From CAIKNB01 sp041658705 (GTDB lineage Bacteria > Patescibacteriota > Patescibacteriia > 2-12-FULL-60-25): 64,000 nt of DNA. The notes under the pieces were generated by a model that worked only from the letters and a program-made list of their open reading frames with translations, did no database searches and was not told the DNA's origin. The position numbers were made by a program, and so were the translations under genes. The stretch lies in assembly GCA_041658705.1 (NCBI GenBank), contig JBAZZT010000006.1, forward strand, positions 1-64,000, read 5' to 3'. Shown here piece by piece: positions 18,457 to 26,841 of the stretch (position 1 is its first letter; each line of letters starts with the position of its first letter).

Positions 18457-19449
18457 ATGCCCTATCTTGAATATGCGGTTGGAGCCATCGTGGTCGCGGT
18501 CATCGCTTACGTTTACATCGCAAAGTACCGCCAAGACAAAGCCGCCAAACCCGCTGCTGGCCCGTCCGCCTTCACCCAGGATCTAACCGAACGCGCCCGC
18601 CTAGGCAAACTCGAACCGGTCATCGGCATGGAAGACGTCATCGAACGGCTGATCCACGTGATCGCGCGCAAAACCAAAAATAATCCGCTCATCATCGGCG
18701 AACCTGGCGTCGGCAAGACCGCGGTCGTCGAAGGTTTGGCGCAAAGAATCGTCAAAGGCGAAGTGCCCGAAGCCTTCAAAGGCAAGACGCTACTCTCGTT
18801 GAGCCTGGCCGATCTCATGTCAGGCACCAAATATCGCGGCGAGCTGGAAAAGCGGCTGCGCGAATTTTTGCAGGGTCTCGAAGACAAGCCGCGGCAATAC
18901 ATCCTGTTCATCGACGAGATCCATATGCTCGAACAAGCGCGCGGCTCCGAAGGTTCGCTCGACATCGCCGACATCTTCAAACCCGCTTTGTCGCGCGGCG
19001 AATTGCAGATCATCGGCGCCACCACCTGGCGCGAATATGAAAAATATCTCAAACCCGACCAAGCCATCGACCGGCGCTTCCAACCCGTGCTGGTCGAAGA
19101 GCCGTCGCGCGAGACCGCCATCCGCATCTTAGGCGGCGTCAAAGAGACCTACGAAAAATTCCACGACGTCTGCATCCCGCAAGAGACCTTGGAAGCTGCC
19201 GTGGATGCCTCCATGAAATTCATCCATGACCGCTTTCTGCCCGATAAAGCCTTCGATGTGATCGACGAAGCTTGCGCTAAAGTCTCGATCGAATCGTCGC
19301 GCCCGCATGCCGCAGCGCTCGGCCTGATCCACGCCGCGTCGGCTAAAGCCAAAGTCGAATGCGCCTTGGAATCCAAAATCGTGACCCCGCAAGACGTGGC
19401 CGACGTCGCGGAGCAATGGCATACGCATCGCACGAAGCCAGTGGGGTAG
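18457..19449 (+). CDS. Membrane-anchored single-module Clp (D1-type) ATPase
   Basis: 330 residues. N-terminal TM helix (about 5-24), linker, then one AAA+ module of the ClpA/ClpC D1 type: Walker A GEPGVGKT (81-88), the pore-region KYRGELEKRL, Walker B ILFIDEIH (149-156), sensor and arginine region AIDRRFQPV. There is no D2 and no Clp-N domain. Its D1 is intact while D1 of the Clp-like protein at 13038 is degenerate, so the two could form a mixed ring; that is inference. It seems leaderless. Confidence 0.85.
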   Translation: MPYLEYAVGAIVVAVIAYVYIAKYRQDKAAKPAAGPSAFTQDLTERARLGKLEPVIGMEDVIERLIHVIARKTKNNPLIIGEPGVGKTAVVEGLAQRIVKGEVPEAFKGKTLLSLSLADLMSGTKYRGELEKRLREFLQGLEDKPRQYILFIDEIHMLEQARGSEGSLDIADIFKPALSRGELQIIGATTWREYEKYLKPDQAIDRRFQPVLVEEPSRETAIRILGGVKETYEKFHDVCIPQETLEAAVDASMKFIHDRFLPDKAFDVIDEACAKVSIESSRPHAAALGLIHAASAKAKVECALESKIVTPQDVADVAEQWHTHRTKPVG

Positions 19450-19474
19450 CTAATAAACGGCGAACAGACTTTCT

Positions 19475-19566
19475 GTCGTCCTGAGCCTGTCGAAGGATCC
19501 TTATCAGCAATCGAAACGGCGCTTAAAAGATCCTTCGACTTCGCTTTCGCTTCGCTCAGGACGACA
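19475..19566. repeat. R1 inverted repeat
   Basis: Arms GTCGTCCTGAGCCTGTCGAAGG and inverted GATCCTTCGACTTCGC...AGGACGAC. Confidence 0.8.
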
Positions 19567-19628
19567 ACTACCGGACCTGGCTACCATCTGCCTTCTACTC
19601 TCTACCCTTTTATATTCGAATTAAAAAC

Positions 19629-19659
19629 TCCTCCTAGCACGCACGCCGGAGGAATTTTT
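19629..19659 (+). terminator. Possible terminator after the Clp gene
   Basis: Six-bp stem TCCTCC/GGAGGA followed by A-TTTTT, 180 bp downstream of the stop. The stem is short. Confidence 0.4.
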
Positions 19660-19675
19660 GGGCCTCTTTAGGGCT

Positions 19676-19711
19676 CGTTCCAGGCGGTGATGCACCTCAT
19701 CGTCTGGAACG
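19676..19711. other. Intergenic hairpin
   Basis: CGTTCCAG (19676-19683) pairs with CTGGAACG (19704-19711), and inside it GATG pairs with CATC. No T-tract follows, so it is not an ordinary terminator. Confidence 0.4.
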
Positions 19712-19766
19712 AACCGTCAGAGATTTGATTTGAGACTGGCTACTGTCTACCGTCTACCGTCTAACT

Positions 19767-20108
19767 TCATTTTGCCAAGGCGTAGGATTTGGCCGCCGGG
19801 CTGACGTAGGCGACGCGATCTTCGGGGATCAATCCCAGCTCCGTGGCGCGCGCGACGAGCAACTGCACGGAAGACGTCTCGGCCAACTTATTCTGCAACA
19901 CCATGGTTTCGGTCTTGAGCGCCTCGACTTGTTTCTCGGCCTTGCGCAACTCGTAGCTTTTGGTCGCCGCCACGTTCACCTGAAAAATGTACAGGATGCA
20001 GAATAGCGCCGTGACACCGCCGACGAGCATATTCCAACCCGTGATGCCATACGGCAGCTTGCGTCCGAGGGATTTAGGCATCCCTAAAGTGTCATATGGC
20101 CGGGTCAT
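19767..20108 (-). CDS. FtsL/DivIC-like division protein
   Basis: 113 residues from the ATG at 20108, which overlaps the end of rsmH by 17 nt; an ATG at 20081 is also possible. One TM helix (LVGGVTALFCILYIFQVNVAA) follows a short cytoplasmic N-terminus, then a coiled coil (ELRKAEKQVEALKTETMVLQ) and a short tail with ELGLIPEDRVAYV, the usual FtsL ending. Its position after rsmH is the classic dcw order mraZ-rsmH-ftsL. It likely links FtsB/FtsQ in the divisome. The identification rests on context and topology. Confidence 0.75.
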   Translation of the reverse strand: MTRPYDTLGMPKSLGRKLPYGITGWNMLVGGVTALFCILYIFQVNVAATKSYELRKAEKQVEALKTETMVLQNKLAETSSVQLLVARATELGLIPEDRVAYVSPAAKSYALAK

Positions 20109-21045
20109 GGAATAAGCGTGTGACGTCATACTTGTTTGTGTTTTTGCGTTTGGTATTAGGTTCGATTTTTTTAGCGGCGCGCAGTTTTGCGCTGCGTGAG
20201 CGCGGATTGGCTGCAATTTCCGCGGCGCTTGGGACCAGCGGTTTTTTATACAGCGGCTCTAAGTCGTGTGCGTCGCGGAAAGCGCGCTTGACCAGCCTAT
20301 CTTCCAGCGAGTGAAAAGAGATGGCGGCGATGATTCCGCCCGGCTTAAGCATGCCGGGTGCTGCTTTAAGCGCCGCTTCCAGCGCTCCCAGCTCATCGTT
20401 GACCGCGATGCGCAGGGCTTGGAAGGTGCGCGTGGCCGGATGGATGCGTCCGCGTTCGTAAGTGCGCGGTACGGCTTGGACTATGATCTCGGCGAGCTCC
20501 GTGGTGCGCAGGATCTTTTTGGTCTTGCGTGCGGCGATGAGCGCCTTGGCGATGCGCCGCGCGAATTTTTCTTCGCCATATTCGGCGATAATCCGCGCCA
20601 GCTCGCTCTCCTTCCAACCGTTCACGATCTCGGCAGCCGTCAATTCATTCGTGGGATCGAGCCGCATGTCGAGCGGCCCCGGGGTGGCGAAAGACAGGCC
20701 TTTTTGGGGATCGGACAATTCGTCGGACGAAAATCCGAGATCCAGCAGGATGCCGTCAAGCGGTAAGAAACCTGCGTGTTCGGCGATCTCCGCCATGTCG
20801 CGGAAGTTGCCGCGCTGGCCGATCCAACGCTGCCCGTATCCGGCAAAAGCTGTCTTGGCCCGTTCCAGCGCCATAGGATCCACGTCAAGCGACAGGATCC
20901 TGCCGTGAGGCGCTGACAGTTCCAAGAGTTCCCGCGAATGCGTCCCGCCGCCCAAAGTGGCGTCGAGATAATTCCCGCCTGACTGCGGCTTGAGCGCATG
21001 CATGACTTCTTGAGTCATGACCGCCGTATGGATGCTCGCACCCAT
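20092..21045 (-). CDS. rsmH: 16S rRNA (cytosine1402-N4)-methyltransferase RsmH
   Basis: 317 residues from the ATG at 21045, 2 nt after the mraZ stop; the longer ORF only extends into mraZ. Family landmarks: YLDATLGGGTHS SAM-binding loop (about 26-37), GILLDLGFSS, PLDMRLD, and ISFHSLEDRLVKRAF near 240-254. It methylates C1402 in the ribosomal decoding site. The basic C-terminus (KKIEPNTKRKNTNKY) is typical. Second gene of the dcw-type operon. Confidence 0.93.
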   Translation of the reverse strand: MGASIHTAVMTQEVMHALKPQSGGNYLDATLGGGTHSRELLELSAPHGRILSLDVDPMALERAKTAFAGYGQRWIGQRGNFRDMAEIAEHAGFLPLDGILLDLGFSSDELSDPQKGLSFATPGPLDMRLDPTNELTAAEIVNGWKESELARIIAEYGEEKFARRIAKALIAARKTKKILRTTELAEIIVQAVPRTYERGRIHPATRTFQALRIAVNDELGALEAALKAAPGMLKPGGIIAAISFHSLEDRLVKRAFRDAHDLEPLYKKPLVPSAAEIAANPRSRSAKLRAAKKIEPNTKRKNTNKYDVTRLFHDPAI

Positions 21046-21047
21046 AG

Positions 21048-21476
21048 CTAGATCGCGGAGCCGAGGCGTTCGGCGATATCGTTGCCGGCGGCTTCGGTCT
21101 TGGCCGAATATTCCCGCCAGGCTTGTTCGCCCCACACCTCGAGCCGGTCATACAGCCCGGTGATCACGACATCCTTTTTGAGATCCGCATATTGGCGTAG
21201 ATACTCGGGGATGGTGATGCGACCGGACTTGTCTACCTCCACGTCCATTGCGCCCGCAAGCATGAGCCGGGCGAAGGCACGGGTATCGGCTTGGCCCAAA
21301 GGCAGCGCGGCTAATTTTGCCGCCAGCTTTTCCCAAGCCTCCTTAGGGTAGACAAATAACGAGCGATCCAAACCGCGCGTTACGACAGCTCCCTGAACAA
21401 GATCGTTCCTGAACTTAATCGGGACGGCTAAACGACCTTTTTCATCGAGCGTGTGATGGAATTCGCCGATGAACAT
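21048..21476 (-). CDS. mraZ: Transcriptional regulator MraZ
   Basis: 142 residues from MFIGEFHHTLDEKGRLAVP, the usual MraZ start; a GTG four codons upstream is less likely because it lies inside an MraZ box. Two AbrB-like repeats: DEKGRLAVPIKFR and DKSGRITIPEYLR. Binds repeated TGGG boxes and represses its own operon, in which rsmH and the ftsL-like gene follow. Three such boxes are visible directly before the ATG. Confidence 0.93.
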   Translation of the reverse strand: MFIGEFHHTLDEKGRLAVPIKFRNDLVQGAVVTRGLDRSLFVYPKEAWEKLAAKLAALPLGQADTRAFARLMLAGAMDVEVDKSGRITIPEYLRQYADLKKDVVITGLYDRLEVWGEQAWREYSAKTEAAGNDIAERLGSAI

Positions 21477-21478
21477 TT

Positions 21479-21508
21479 CTTTTCCCACTTTTCCCCACCA
21501 AGACCCAT
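21479..21508 (-). promoter_or_regulatory. Three MraZ boxes
   Basis: On the minus strand three decamers sit head to tail: ATGGGTCTTG (21499-21508), GTGGGGAAAA (21489-21498) and GTGGGAAAAG (21479-21488). The strict 10-bp period of TGGG is the known MraZ operator layout. They cover the expected transcription start and end 2 bp before the ATG. Confidence 0.8.
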
Positions 21509-21535
21509 TCTATGCCACTGTGTTATTCGGGTCAA
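21507..21535 (-). promoter_or_regulatory. mraZ promoter
   Basis: TTGACC (21530-21535), 17-nt spacer, TAGAAT (21507-21512), immediately upstream of and overlapping the first MraZ box. Confidence 0.75.
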
Positions 21536-21598
21536 AGGTATAAATAACGTATTTTTATATCTAATTTAAGGCAATAAATCGTTCTTTTTTTGTTCCAA

Positions 21599-21766
21599 TG
21601 TGGATAAGACCATTTCCCACCAACCATAAATATCTTGGAGAGCACTTCTTTCTATTATTTTTCCATTGATTTTAAAACCACGTCGCTAATTTGACCGACC
21701 GCGTCAAATTAGTGACAAAACATCTGGATAACGTGCAATTCTAGATAAGATCTTCAGTTATGCACA
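21599..21766. other. DnaA-box cluster in an AT-rich gap
   Basis: The 350-bp gap between uvrC and mraZ has no gene and looks AT-rich. It holds TTATCCACA on the minus strand (21599-21607), near-matches TTATCCAGA (21723-21731) and TTATCTAGA (21740-21748) on the minus strand, and TTATGCACA on the plus strand (21758-21766). This may be a DnaA-regulated region or an origin fragment. dnaA is not in the window, and genes on both sides run the same way, which is not the usual origin pattern. Confidence 0.35.
21682..21716. promoter_or_regulatory. Operator-like palindrome
   Basis: GTCGCTAATTTGAC (21682-21695) and GTCAAATTAGTGAC (21703-21716) are inverted 14-mers with one mismatch and a 7-nt spacer. No T-tract follows. 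It could be a regulator site or part of an origin. Confidence 0.5.
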
Positions 21767-21824
21767 TGCAACAAAAAAACACGGCCCAATTTAGAACCAT
21801 GTCGTCGGAGTCTGCGAAAAAAAA

Positions 21825-23075
21825 TTAGCCCCGCATTCCCCTACCTCGTAGCTTACGGTGATAAGCGATGGCGAAACGATGCGCTTCGTCACGCACACGA
21901 ATCAAGAGGTCTTTATAACGAATGCACTGGGCGCAAATTTCCTTGTTATTTTCGTCGCAAATCAGCTCATCTTTGTCGCGTTTAGGTCCCTTGGCTACGC
22001 CCACGACCGGAATTCCTAAATCGAATTCGCGCACGACTTGCTTGGCCGCGTTGACTTGCGCCCAACCGCCGTCGATCAGCATGAGGTCAGGTTTGCGCCA
22101 CGGATTGCGCAACCGGCGCGCGATGGTCTCGCGGATACTGGCCACGTCATTCGGACCCGCGACCGTCCTGATGCGGAACTTGCGATATTCGGCTTTGGCC
22201 GGCGCGCCGTTTTCGAACACGACCATGGACGAGACCGACGAAGTGCCGGAGATGTTCGAGATGTCGTAGCCCTCGATGCGTCCGAACAAGTTGATGACGA
22301 TCTCCCCTTCCCTGATCTTATCGATGTCGTCGTCTTCGCGCTTCAAGATAGCCACGTCTTGGATGTGTTCGAGGAAAAAGATGCGATTGCGGATCTCCGC
22401 CGCGCTTTCGAAGTCCTGGCGTCGCGCCGCCGCTTTCATCTCGGTCTTGAATTGCTTGATCAAATCGTCTTTCCGTCCTTCGAAGAACTTAATCAAGTCG
22501 CGGATGATTTTGGCATAATCTTTTTTCGATACTAGACCCACGCATACGCCGGGGCACTGTTTGAGATGCACGTAAAAACACGGGCGCTTTTGTCCGGGGA
22601 TGCAGGTCGACCAAGGTATGGCGCGGCGAATCAAATCCAACGCGGCGCGCAGCGACCTAGCTTGGGTATATGGACCGAAGATGGCTTTGTATTTTTTTCG
22701 CGCGTCGTCGCCGAGCTCCGTGCCGCGCACGAGCAGCGGTCGCGGAAAATCTTCTTTGGTGATGACGAGATAAAGGAAACTCTTGTTATCTTTGTCTTTG
22801 ATATTGTAAGGCGGAAAATAATATTTGATCAGGTTAGCCTCAAGGATCAACGCTTCGATGACCGTAGGTTTCACGATGTAATCGATGGAACTGATCTCAC
22901 TCACCATCTTCTCGATGCGCGCGTCGTGCGCTTTTTGGAAATACGAGGTGACGCGGCGCTTGAGTGACGTCGCTTTGCCCACGTAAATAATCTCACCCGC
23001 GGCGTTCTTCATCAGATACACCCCGGGCTCATCCGGCAACGCGCCGTTTTTAATCTTAATCTTTTTAGGGATCAT
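21825..23075 (-). CDS. uvrC: Excinuclease UvrC, short form
   Basis: 416 residues against about 600 in most bacteria. GIY-YIG domain (GVYLMKNAAGEIIYVGKATS, about 18-37), a Cys cluster (CFYVHLKQCPGVCVG, about 165-179), UVR motif (DFESAAEIRNRIFFLEHI, about 220-237) and the RNase H-like domain (YDISNISGTSSV, about 272-283; LMLIDGGWAQ, about 335-344). It ends after HRFAIAYHRKLR, the last RNase H helix, so the C-terminal (HhH)2 DNA-binding domain is absent. The stop is clean, so this is a natural short form. Makes both incisions in nucleotide excision repair with UvrA (gene at 23899). Appears leaderless. Confidence 0.9.
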   Translation of the reverse strand: MIPKKIKIKNGALPDEPGVYLMKNAAGEIIYVGKATSLKRRVTSYFQKAHDARIEKMVSEISSIDYIVKPTVIEALILEANLIKYYFPPYNIKDKDNKSFLYLVITKEDFPRPLLVRGTELGDDARKKYKAIFGPYTQARSLRAALDLIRRAIPWSTCIPGQKRPCFYVHLKQCPGVCVGLVSKKDYAKIIRDLIKFFEGRKDDLIKQFKTEMKAAARRQDFESAAEIRNRIFFLEHIQDVAILKREDDDIDKIREGEIVINLFGRIEGYDISNISGTSSVSSMVVFENGAPAKAEYRKFRIRTVAGPNDVASIRETIARRLRNPWRKPDLMLIDGGWAQVNAAKQVVREFDLGIPVVGVAKGPKRDKDELICDENNKEICAQCIRYKDLLIRVRDEAHRFAIAYHRKLRGRGMRG

Positions 23076-23081
23076 GCAGCC

Positions 23082-23109
23082 AGCGTAACAGATTATTCGC
23101 TCCGGTCAA
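23082..23109 (-). promoter_or_regulatory. uvrC promoter (leaderless)
   Basis: TTGACC (23104-23109), 16-nt spacer, TACGCT (23082-23087), then 6 nt to the ATG at 23075. Confidence 0.5.
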
Positions 23110-23156
23110 TAATTTCATCTAAGGTTGTTTATCAAAACAAATCTCTGTAAAACACG

Positions 23157-23196
23157 ATTTCCTCAAATCGTACCTATCGGACCATTTTGCGGAAAT
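23157..23196 (-). repeat. Conserved-loop hairpin, site D
   Basis: ATTTCCTCAAAT (23157-23168), the loop in reverse orientation (23169-23184), TTTTGCGGAAAT (23185-23196). It lies in the uvrC to ydcF-like gap and fakes an N-terminal extension of the ydcF-like ORF. Confidence 0.88.
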
Positions 23197-23244
23197 GCGA
23201 AAAAATCCGTGGCGGCTTTTCAGATGCCCGAAAATGGATGTAAG

Positions 23245-23895
23245 ATGACGCGCATGGGATTTTCCGACGAACTACAAGGTGCGGCCCAAACCATTTGGGA
23301 TTTTCTTTTGGTGTCTGAACCAATTGAAAAGGCCGAAGCTATTTTTGTTTTCGGAAGCAATAACATGCGCGTGCCAGCTCACGCCGTCGCGCTTTTCAAT
23401 CAGGGCCTCGCGCCGCTGATCCTCGTATCCGGCAACGCGCCCCGGCTCAAAAAAGCGATTTTTTCAAAACCCGAAGCAGTCGTCTTTACCGACGCCCTTC
23501 GACAAGCCGGCATCGCTGCGTCCTCCATCTTGCTTGAGACGCAAGCGACTAATACTGGTGAAAACGTAAGGTTCGGGATGGAAAAACTTTCCGAAAATGG
23601 GACAGTGCCCACGCGTCTGATCCTGATTTCAAAGCCTCCCCACATGCTTCGCTGCAAGGCGACGTTCAAGCGACATTTCCCCGATTTGAAGACGTTTGCG
23701 AGTCCGTCGCCGGGCGAAATGGAAATCTATCTTGAAATGAGCCGCCAGAATCGCCCCGACGAAGATCCGATCAAGCGGCTAGCCGAAGAGATCGAACGGC
23801 TCGTGAAATATTCCGAACTGGGTTACATCGAAAAAGTCGAGATACCGCAGAGCGTGATGGAAGCGGCGATGCGAATCAAAAGTCTGATGGCTTGA
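23245..23895 (+). CDS. YdcF-like DUF218 protein
   Basis: 217 residues from the ATG at 23245. The longer ORF runs through hairpin D and is not real protein. DUF218 features: AEAIFVFGSNNM strand-turn near 26-37, LILVSGNAPR (about 55-64), ETQATNTGENVRFG (about 95-108), the family's E-x-x-[SA]-x-[ND]-T-x-E-N motif, and ILISKPPHMLRC (about 123-134). The cytoplasmic YdcF of E. coli binds SAM; other DUF218 members act in envelope metabolism. Divergent from uvrC. Confidence 0.8.
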   Translation: MTRMGFSDELQGAAQTIWDFLLVSEPIEKAEAIFVFGSNNMRVPAHAVALFNQGLAPLILVSGNAPRLKKAIFSKPEAVVFTDALRQAGIAASSILLETQATNTGENVRFGMEKLSENGTVPTRLILISKPPHMLRCKATFKRHFPDLKTFASPSPGEMEIYLEMSRQNRPDEDPIKRLAEEIERLVKYSELGYIEKVEIPQSVMEAAMRIKSLMA

Positions 23896-23898
23896 TTT

Positions 23899-26442
23899 TT
23901 ACTTGAAATATTTCTTCAGGAATTGGCCAGTCGCGCTTTTGGGGTTTGCGGCGATGTCTTCGGGTTTGCCTTCGGCCACGACTTTGCCGCCTTTGTCTCC
24001 GCCCTCCGGACCCAGATCGATGATCCAGTCGGCGTTTTTTATCACGTCCAAGTTATGCTCAATGACCGCGACGGTGTTGCCGCGGGCCACCAACCTTTGA
24101 ATCACCTCAAGCAATTTCTTGACGTCGTCGAAATGCAGACCCGTCGTGGGTTCGTCCAAAAGGTAAAAAGTGTTGCCGGTATCGCGCCGCGCCAATTCGG
24201 TCGCGAGTTTAACGCGCTGCGCTTCGCCGCCCGAGAGTGTCGTGGCTGATTGCCCTAATTTGATATAACCCAAACCGACCTCCTGCAGGATCATGGTCTT
24301 GTCGTGGACCGGCGGGATGTCACGGAAAAATTCGTTCGCTTCTTCCACCGTCATGGCCAGCACGTCGGCGATGTTCTTGCCGCGATATCTGACCTCGAGC
24401 GTCTCGCGATCGAAACGTTTGCCTTTGCACACGTCGCAGCGCACGTAGACCGTGGGCAAAAAGTGCATCTCGATGGCGATCTGACCGTGACCTTCGCAGT
24501 GTTCACAGCGCCCGCCCGGTACGTTGAACGAGAAGCGGCCGATCTTGTACCCGCGCATACGCGCCTCTGGAGTCAACGCAAAAAGTTCACGCACGTGATT
24601 CCAGATCCCGGTATACGTCGCGGGATTGGAGCGCGGCGTGCGACCGATCGGCGACTGGTCCACGTCGACGATCTTGTCCAGCCATTCCAAACCCAAGACC
24701 GCTTCGTGCTTGCCCGGCTTGGCCGTCGAACCGTGCAGCTTTTGCGCCATGGCGCGGTACAGCACGTCGATCATGAGTGTGGATTTTCCCGATCCCGAGA
24801 CGCCGGTGACGCACACGAAGCGCTTGAGCGGAATCTTGACCGTGATGTTCTTGAGGTTATTCTCCGCCGCCTTGCGGATGGTGATGAATTGTTTGGCCGG
24901 CGGACGCGGACGCGACAGCGGGATTTCCGTCTCGCCGCGCAGATAGGCGCAAGTCAGACTTTTTTTGTCTTTCAAAATCTCGGGCATCTCACCCGCCGCC
25001 ACGATATATCCGCCGTGCTTGCCCGCGCCCGGACCGATGTCTACTAGATAATCGGCCGCCGCGATAGTGTTCTCGTCATGCTCCACGACGATGATGGTGT
25101 TGCCCGCGTCGCGCAATTTCTCCAGCGTCCCCACGAGCTTGGCGTTGTCTTTTTGATGCAGGCCGATGGTCGGCTCATCCAGCACGTACAACGCGCCGAC
25201 CAGGTGCGAGCCGATCTGCGAAGCCAAGCGGATGCGCTGCGCCTCGCCGCCCGAGAGCGACCCGGCGATGCGATTCAAAGTCAGATAATGCAAGCCGACG
25301 TCGAGCAGAAACTGCAAGCGCGCCAAAATCTCCCGCGTGATCGGTTCGGCGATAGCCTCTTCGTTCTGGTTCAGCTCCAACAGCGCAATGTGCTCATAAG
25401 CTTGGTCGATGGTCAGCGCCGTAAGATCCACGATGTTCATGTCGCCGACGAAGACGTGCAGCGCTTCGGTGCGCAAGCGCACGCCCTGGCACTCGGGACA
25501 CACTTCCTCCGAAAAAAGTTCCTTGGTGCCCAAGCCGTTGCAGGCGGGACAAGCTCCGTACGGCGAGTTGAAGGAAAAAAGCCGCGGCTCGATCTCGGGA
25601 AAAGCAAACTCATGGTTCGGACAAGAAAAACGCGCGGACATCAGATGCTCCGAATCGTCATCCAAAAACACGATGACATTATCCTCGCCGCGGTCCAACG
25701 CCGCCGCGATGGATTCGGCCAGACGCGAACGCAGTTGTGTGTTGCCTTCGACCGGCCAAGCCAGCGGCACGCGGTCGATCACGACTTCGATGGTGTGCTG
25801 CTTATAACGTTCAAGCGGCACGCGATCCTTAAGCGAACGCCACTTGCCGTCCAATCTGATCTCCAAAAATCCGGCTTGATACAGATCCTGCAACAGTTGG
25901 TGATACTCCCCTTTTCGGCCGCGCACGAGCGGCGCCAAGACCACGATCTCGTTATGCGAGTCGCGATTTTTGCGCTTGACGATCTCCGCCGGGATCGAAT
26001 GGATCTCGGAGGTGCGCTTGAGCGCCACATCCACCATCTCATCCACGGTCATCTTGCGGATCGGTTCGCCGCCGATGGGACAGCGCGGATGCCCGATGCG
26101 CGCATACAGCACGCGCAGATAATCGTAGATTTCCGTGATCGTCGCCACCGTGGAACGCGGATTCGCCGAATGCGCTTTTTGATCGATCGAGATGGCCGGC
26201 GACAGACCCTCGATTTCATCCACGTCCGGCTTGTCCATCTGGCCCAAAAACTGGCGCGCGTACGCCGACAGCGACTCGACATAACGGCGCTGCCCCTCGG
26301 CGAAGATCGTATCAAAAGCCAAGCTCGATTTGCCCGAACCTGACACGCCGGTGAAGACGATGAGTTTATTGCGCGGCAAATCCAGCGAGATGTTCTTGAG
26401 ATTATGCTCGCGCGCTCCGCGGATGGTGATGAATTCTTTCAT
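23899..26442 (-). CDS. uvrA: Excinuclease ABC subunit UvrA
   Basis: 847 residues, somewhat shorter than the usual ~940. Two ABC modules: Walker A GVSGSGKSS (about 32-40) and GVSGSGKST; ABC signatures SLSGGEAQR and TLSGGEAQR; Walker B LYVLDEPTIGLH and FYLLDEPTTGLH. The second zinc finger is complete (CEHCEGHG...CDVCKG). In the first, the leading CxxC reads CPNH while the second half (CPACNG, CPECQG) is kept. Damage sensor of nucleotide excision repair, partner of the uvrC gene 0.8 kb away. Confidence 0.95.
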   Translation of the reverse strand: MKEFITIRGAREHNLKNISLDLPRNKLIVFTGVSGSGKSSLAFDTIFAEGQRRYVESLSAYARQFLGQMDKPDVDEIEGLSPAISIDQKAHSANPRSTVATITEIYDYLRVLYARIGHPRCPIGGEPIRKMTVDEMVDVALKRTSEIHSIPAEIVKRKNRDSHNEIVVLAPLVRGRKGEYHQLLQDLYQAGFLEIRLDGKWRSLKDRVPLERYKQHTIEVVIDRVPLAWPVEGNTQLRSRLAESIAAALDRGEDNVIVFLDDDSEHLMSARFSCPNHEFAFPEIEPRLFSFNSPYGACPACNGLGTKELFSEEVCPECQGVRLRTEALHVFVGDMNIVDLTALTIDQAYEHIALLELNQNEEAIAEPITREILARLQFLLDVGLHYLTLNRIAGSLSGGEAQRIRLASQIGSHLVGALYVLDEPTIGLHQKDNAKLVGTLEKLRDAGNTIIVVEHDENTIAAADYLVDIGPGAGKHGGYIVAAGEMPEILKDKKSLTCAYLRGETEIPLSRPRPPAKQFITIRKAAENNLKNITVKIPLKRFVCVTGVSGSGKSTLMIDVLYRAMAQKLHGSTAKPGKHEAVLGLEWLDKIVDVDQSPIGRTPRSNPATYTGIWNHVRELFALTPEARMRGYKIGRFSFNVPGGRCEHCEGHGQIAIEMHFLPTVYVRCDVCKGKRFDRETLEVRYRGKNIADVLAMTVEEANEFFRDIPPVHDKTMILQEVGLGYIKLGQSATTLSGGEAQRVKLATELARRDTGNTFYLLDEPTTGLHFDDVKKLLEVIQRLVARGNTVAVIEHNLDVIKNADWIIDLGPEGGDKGGKVVAEGKPEDIAANPKSATGQFLKKYFK

Positions 26443-26468
26443 GGAGATAGAGGGTGGCCAGATACATT

Positions 26469-26565
26469 GTCATCCTGAGCGTAGCGCCAGCGAAGTCGAA
26501 GGACCTTTATCAGCCATCGGTCCAGACATCGCTGATAAAGGTCCTTCGACAAGCTCAGGATGACA
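26469..26565. repeat. R1 inverted repeat
   Basis: GTCATCCTGAGCGTAGCGCC...GTCGAAGGACC and its inverted half, 27 bp upstream of the uvrA start. Confidence 0.85.
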
Positions 26566-26704
26566 AATAGGCTCAGCAGGTGAATCACTTACGACTCACC
26601 GACTCGTGGCACTATAAATAACGGAAAACGGCGCCCTGGCGACGCGTACCCATGACTATACGGCAAACCAAAAAGCCTGTCGAGGACGCATGTGTTTCTT
26701 CTTT

Positions 26705-26802
26705 CGTCATCCCCCGGTTCAACCGGGGGACCCAGAGAACACAACCCTTCCGATGTTTCCGAGGTCTGGATTACCCGGTTGAACCGGGTAATGACAAGGT
26801 TT
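26705..26802. repeat. CCCGGTTCAACCGGG inverted repeat
   Basis: TCATCCCCCGGTTCAACCGG and, inverted, CCGGTTGAACCGGGTAATGA about 60 bp apart. A related unit is at about 44888-44995. The 400 bp between uvrA and the CBS gene hold only this and R1. Confidence 0.7.
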
Positions 26803-26841
26803 ATTTTTTTGATTTTCCCGCAGCGATGACGAATTTTATGC

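Noticed and set aside
21540..21824. Firm call of the replication origin
   Set aside because: Genes on both sides run in the same direction, dnaA and dnaN are not near, and only two boxes match the consensus exactly.
25078..26343. 421-codon plus-strand ORF opposite uvrA
   Set aside because: Antisense shadow; uvrA motifs are continuous on the other strand.
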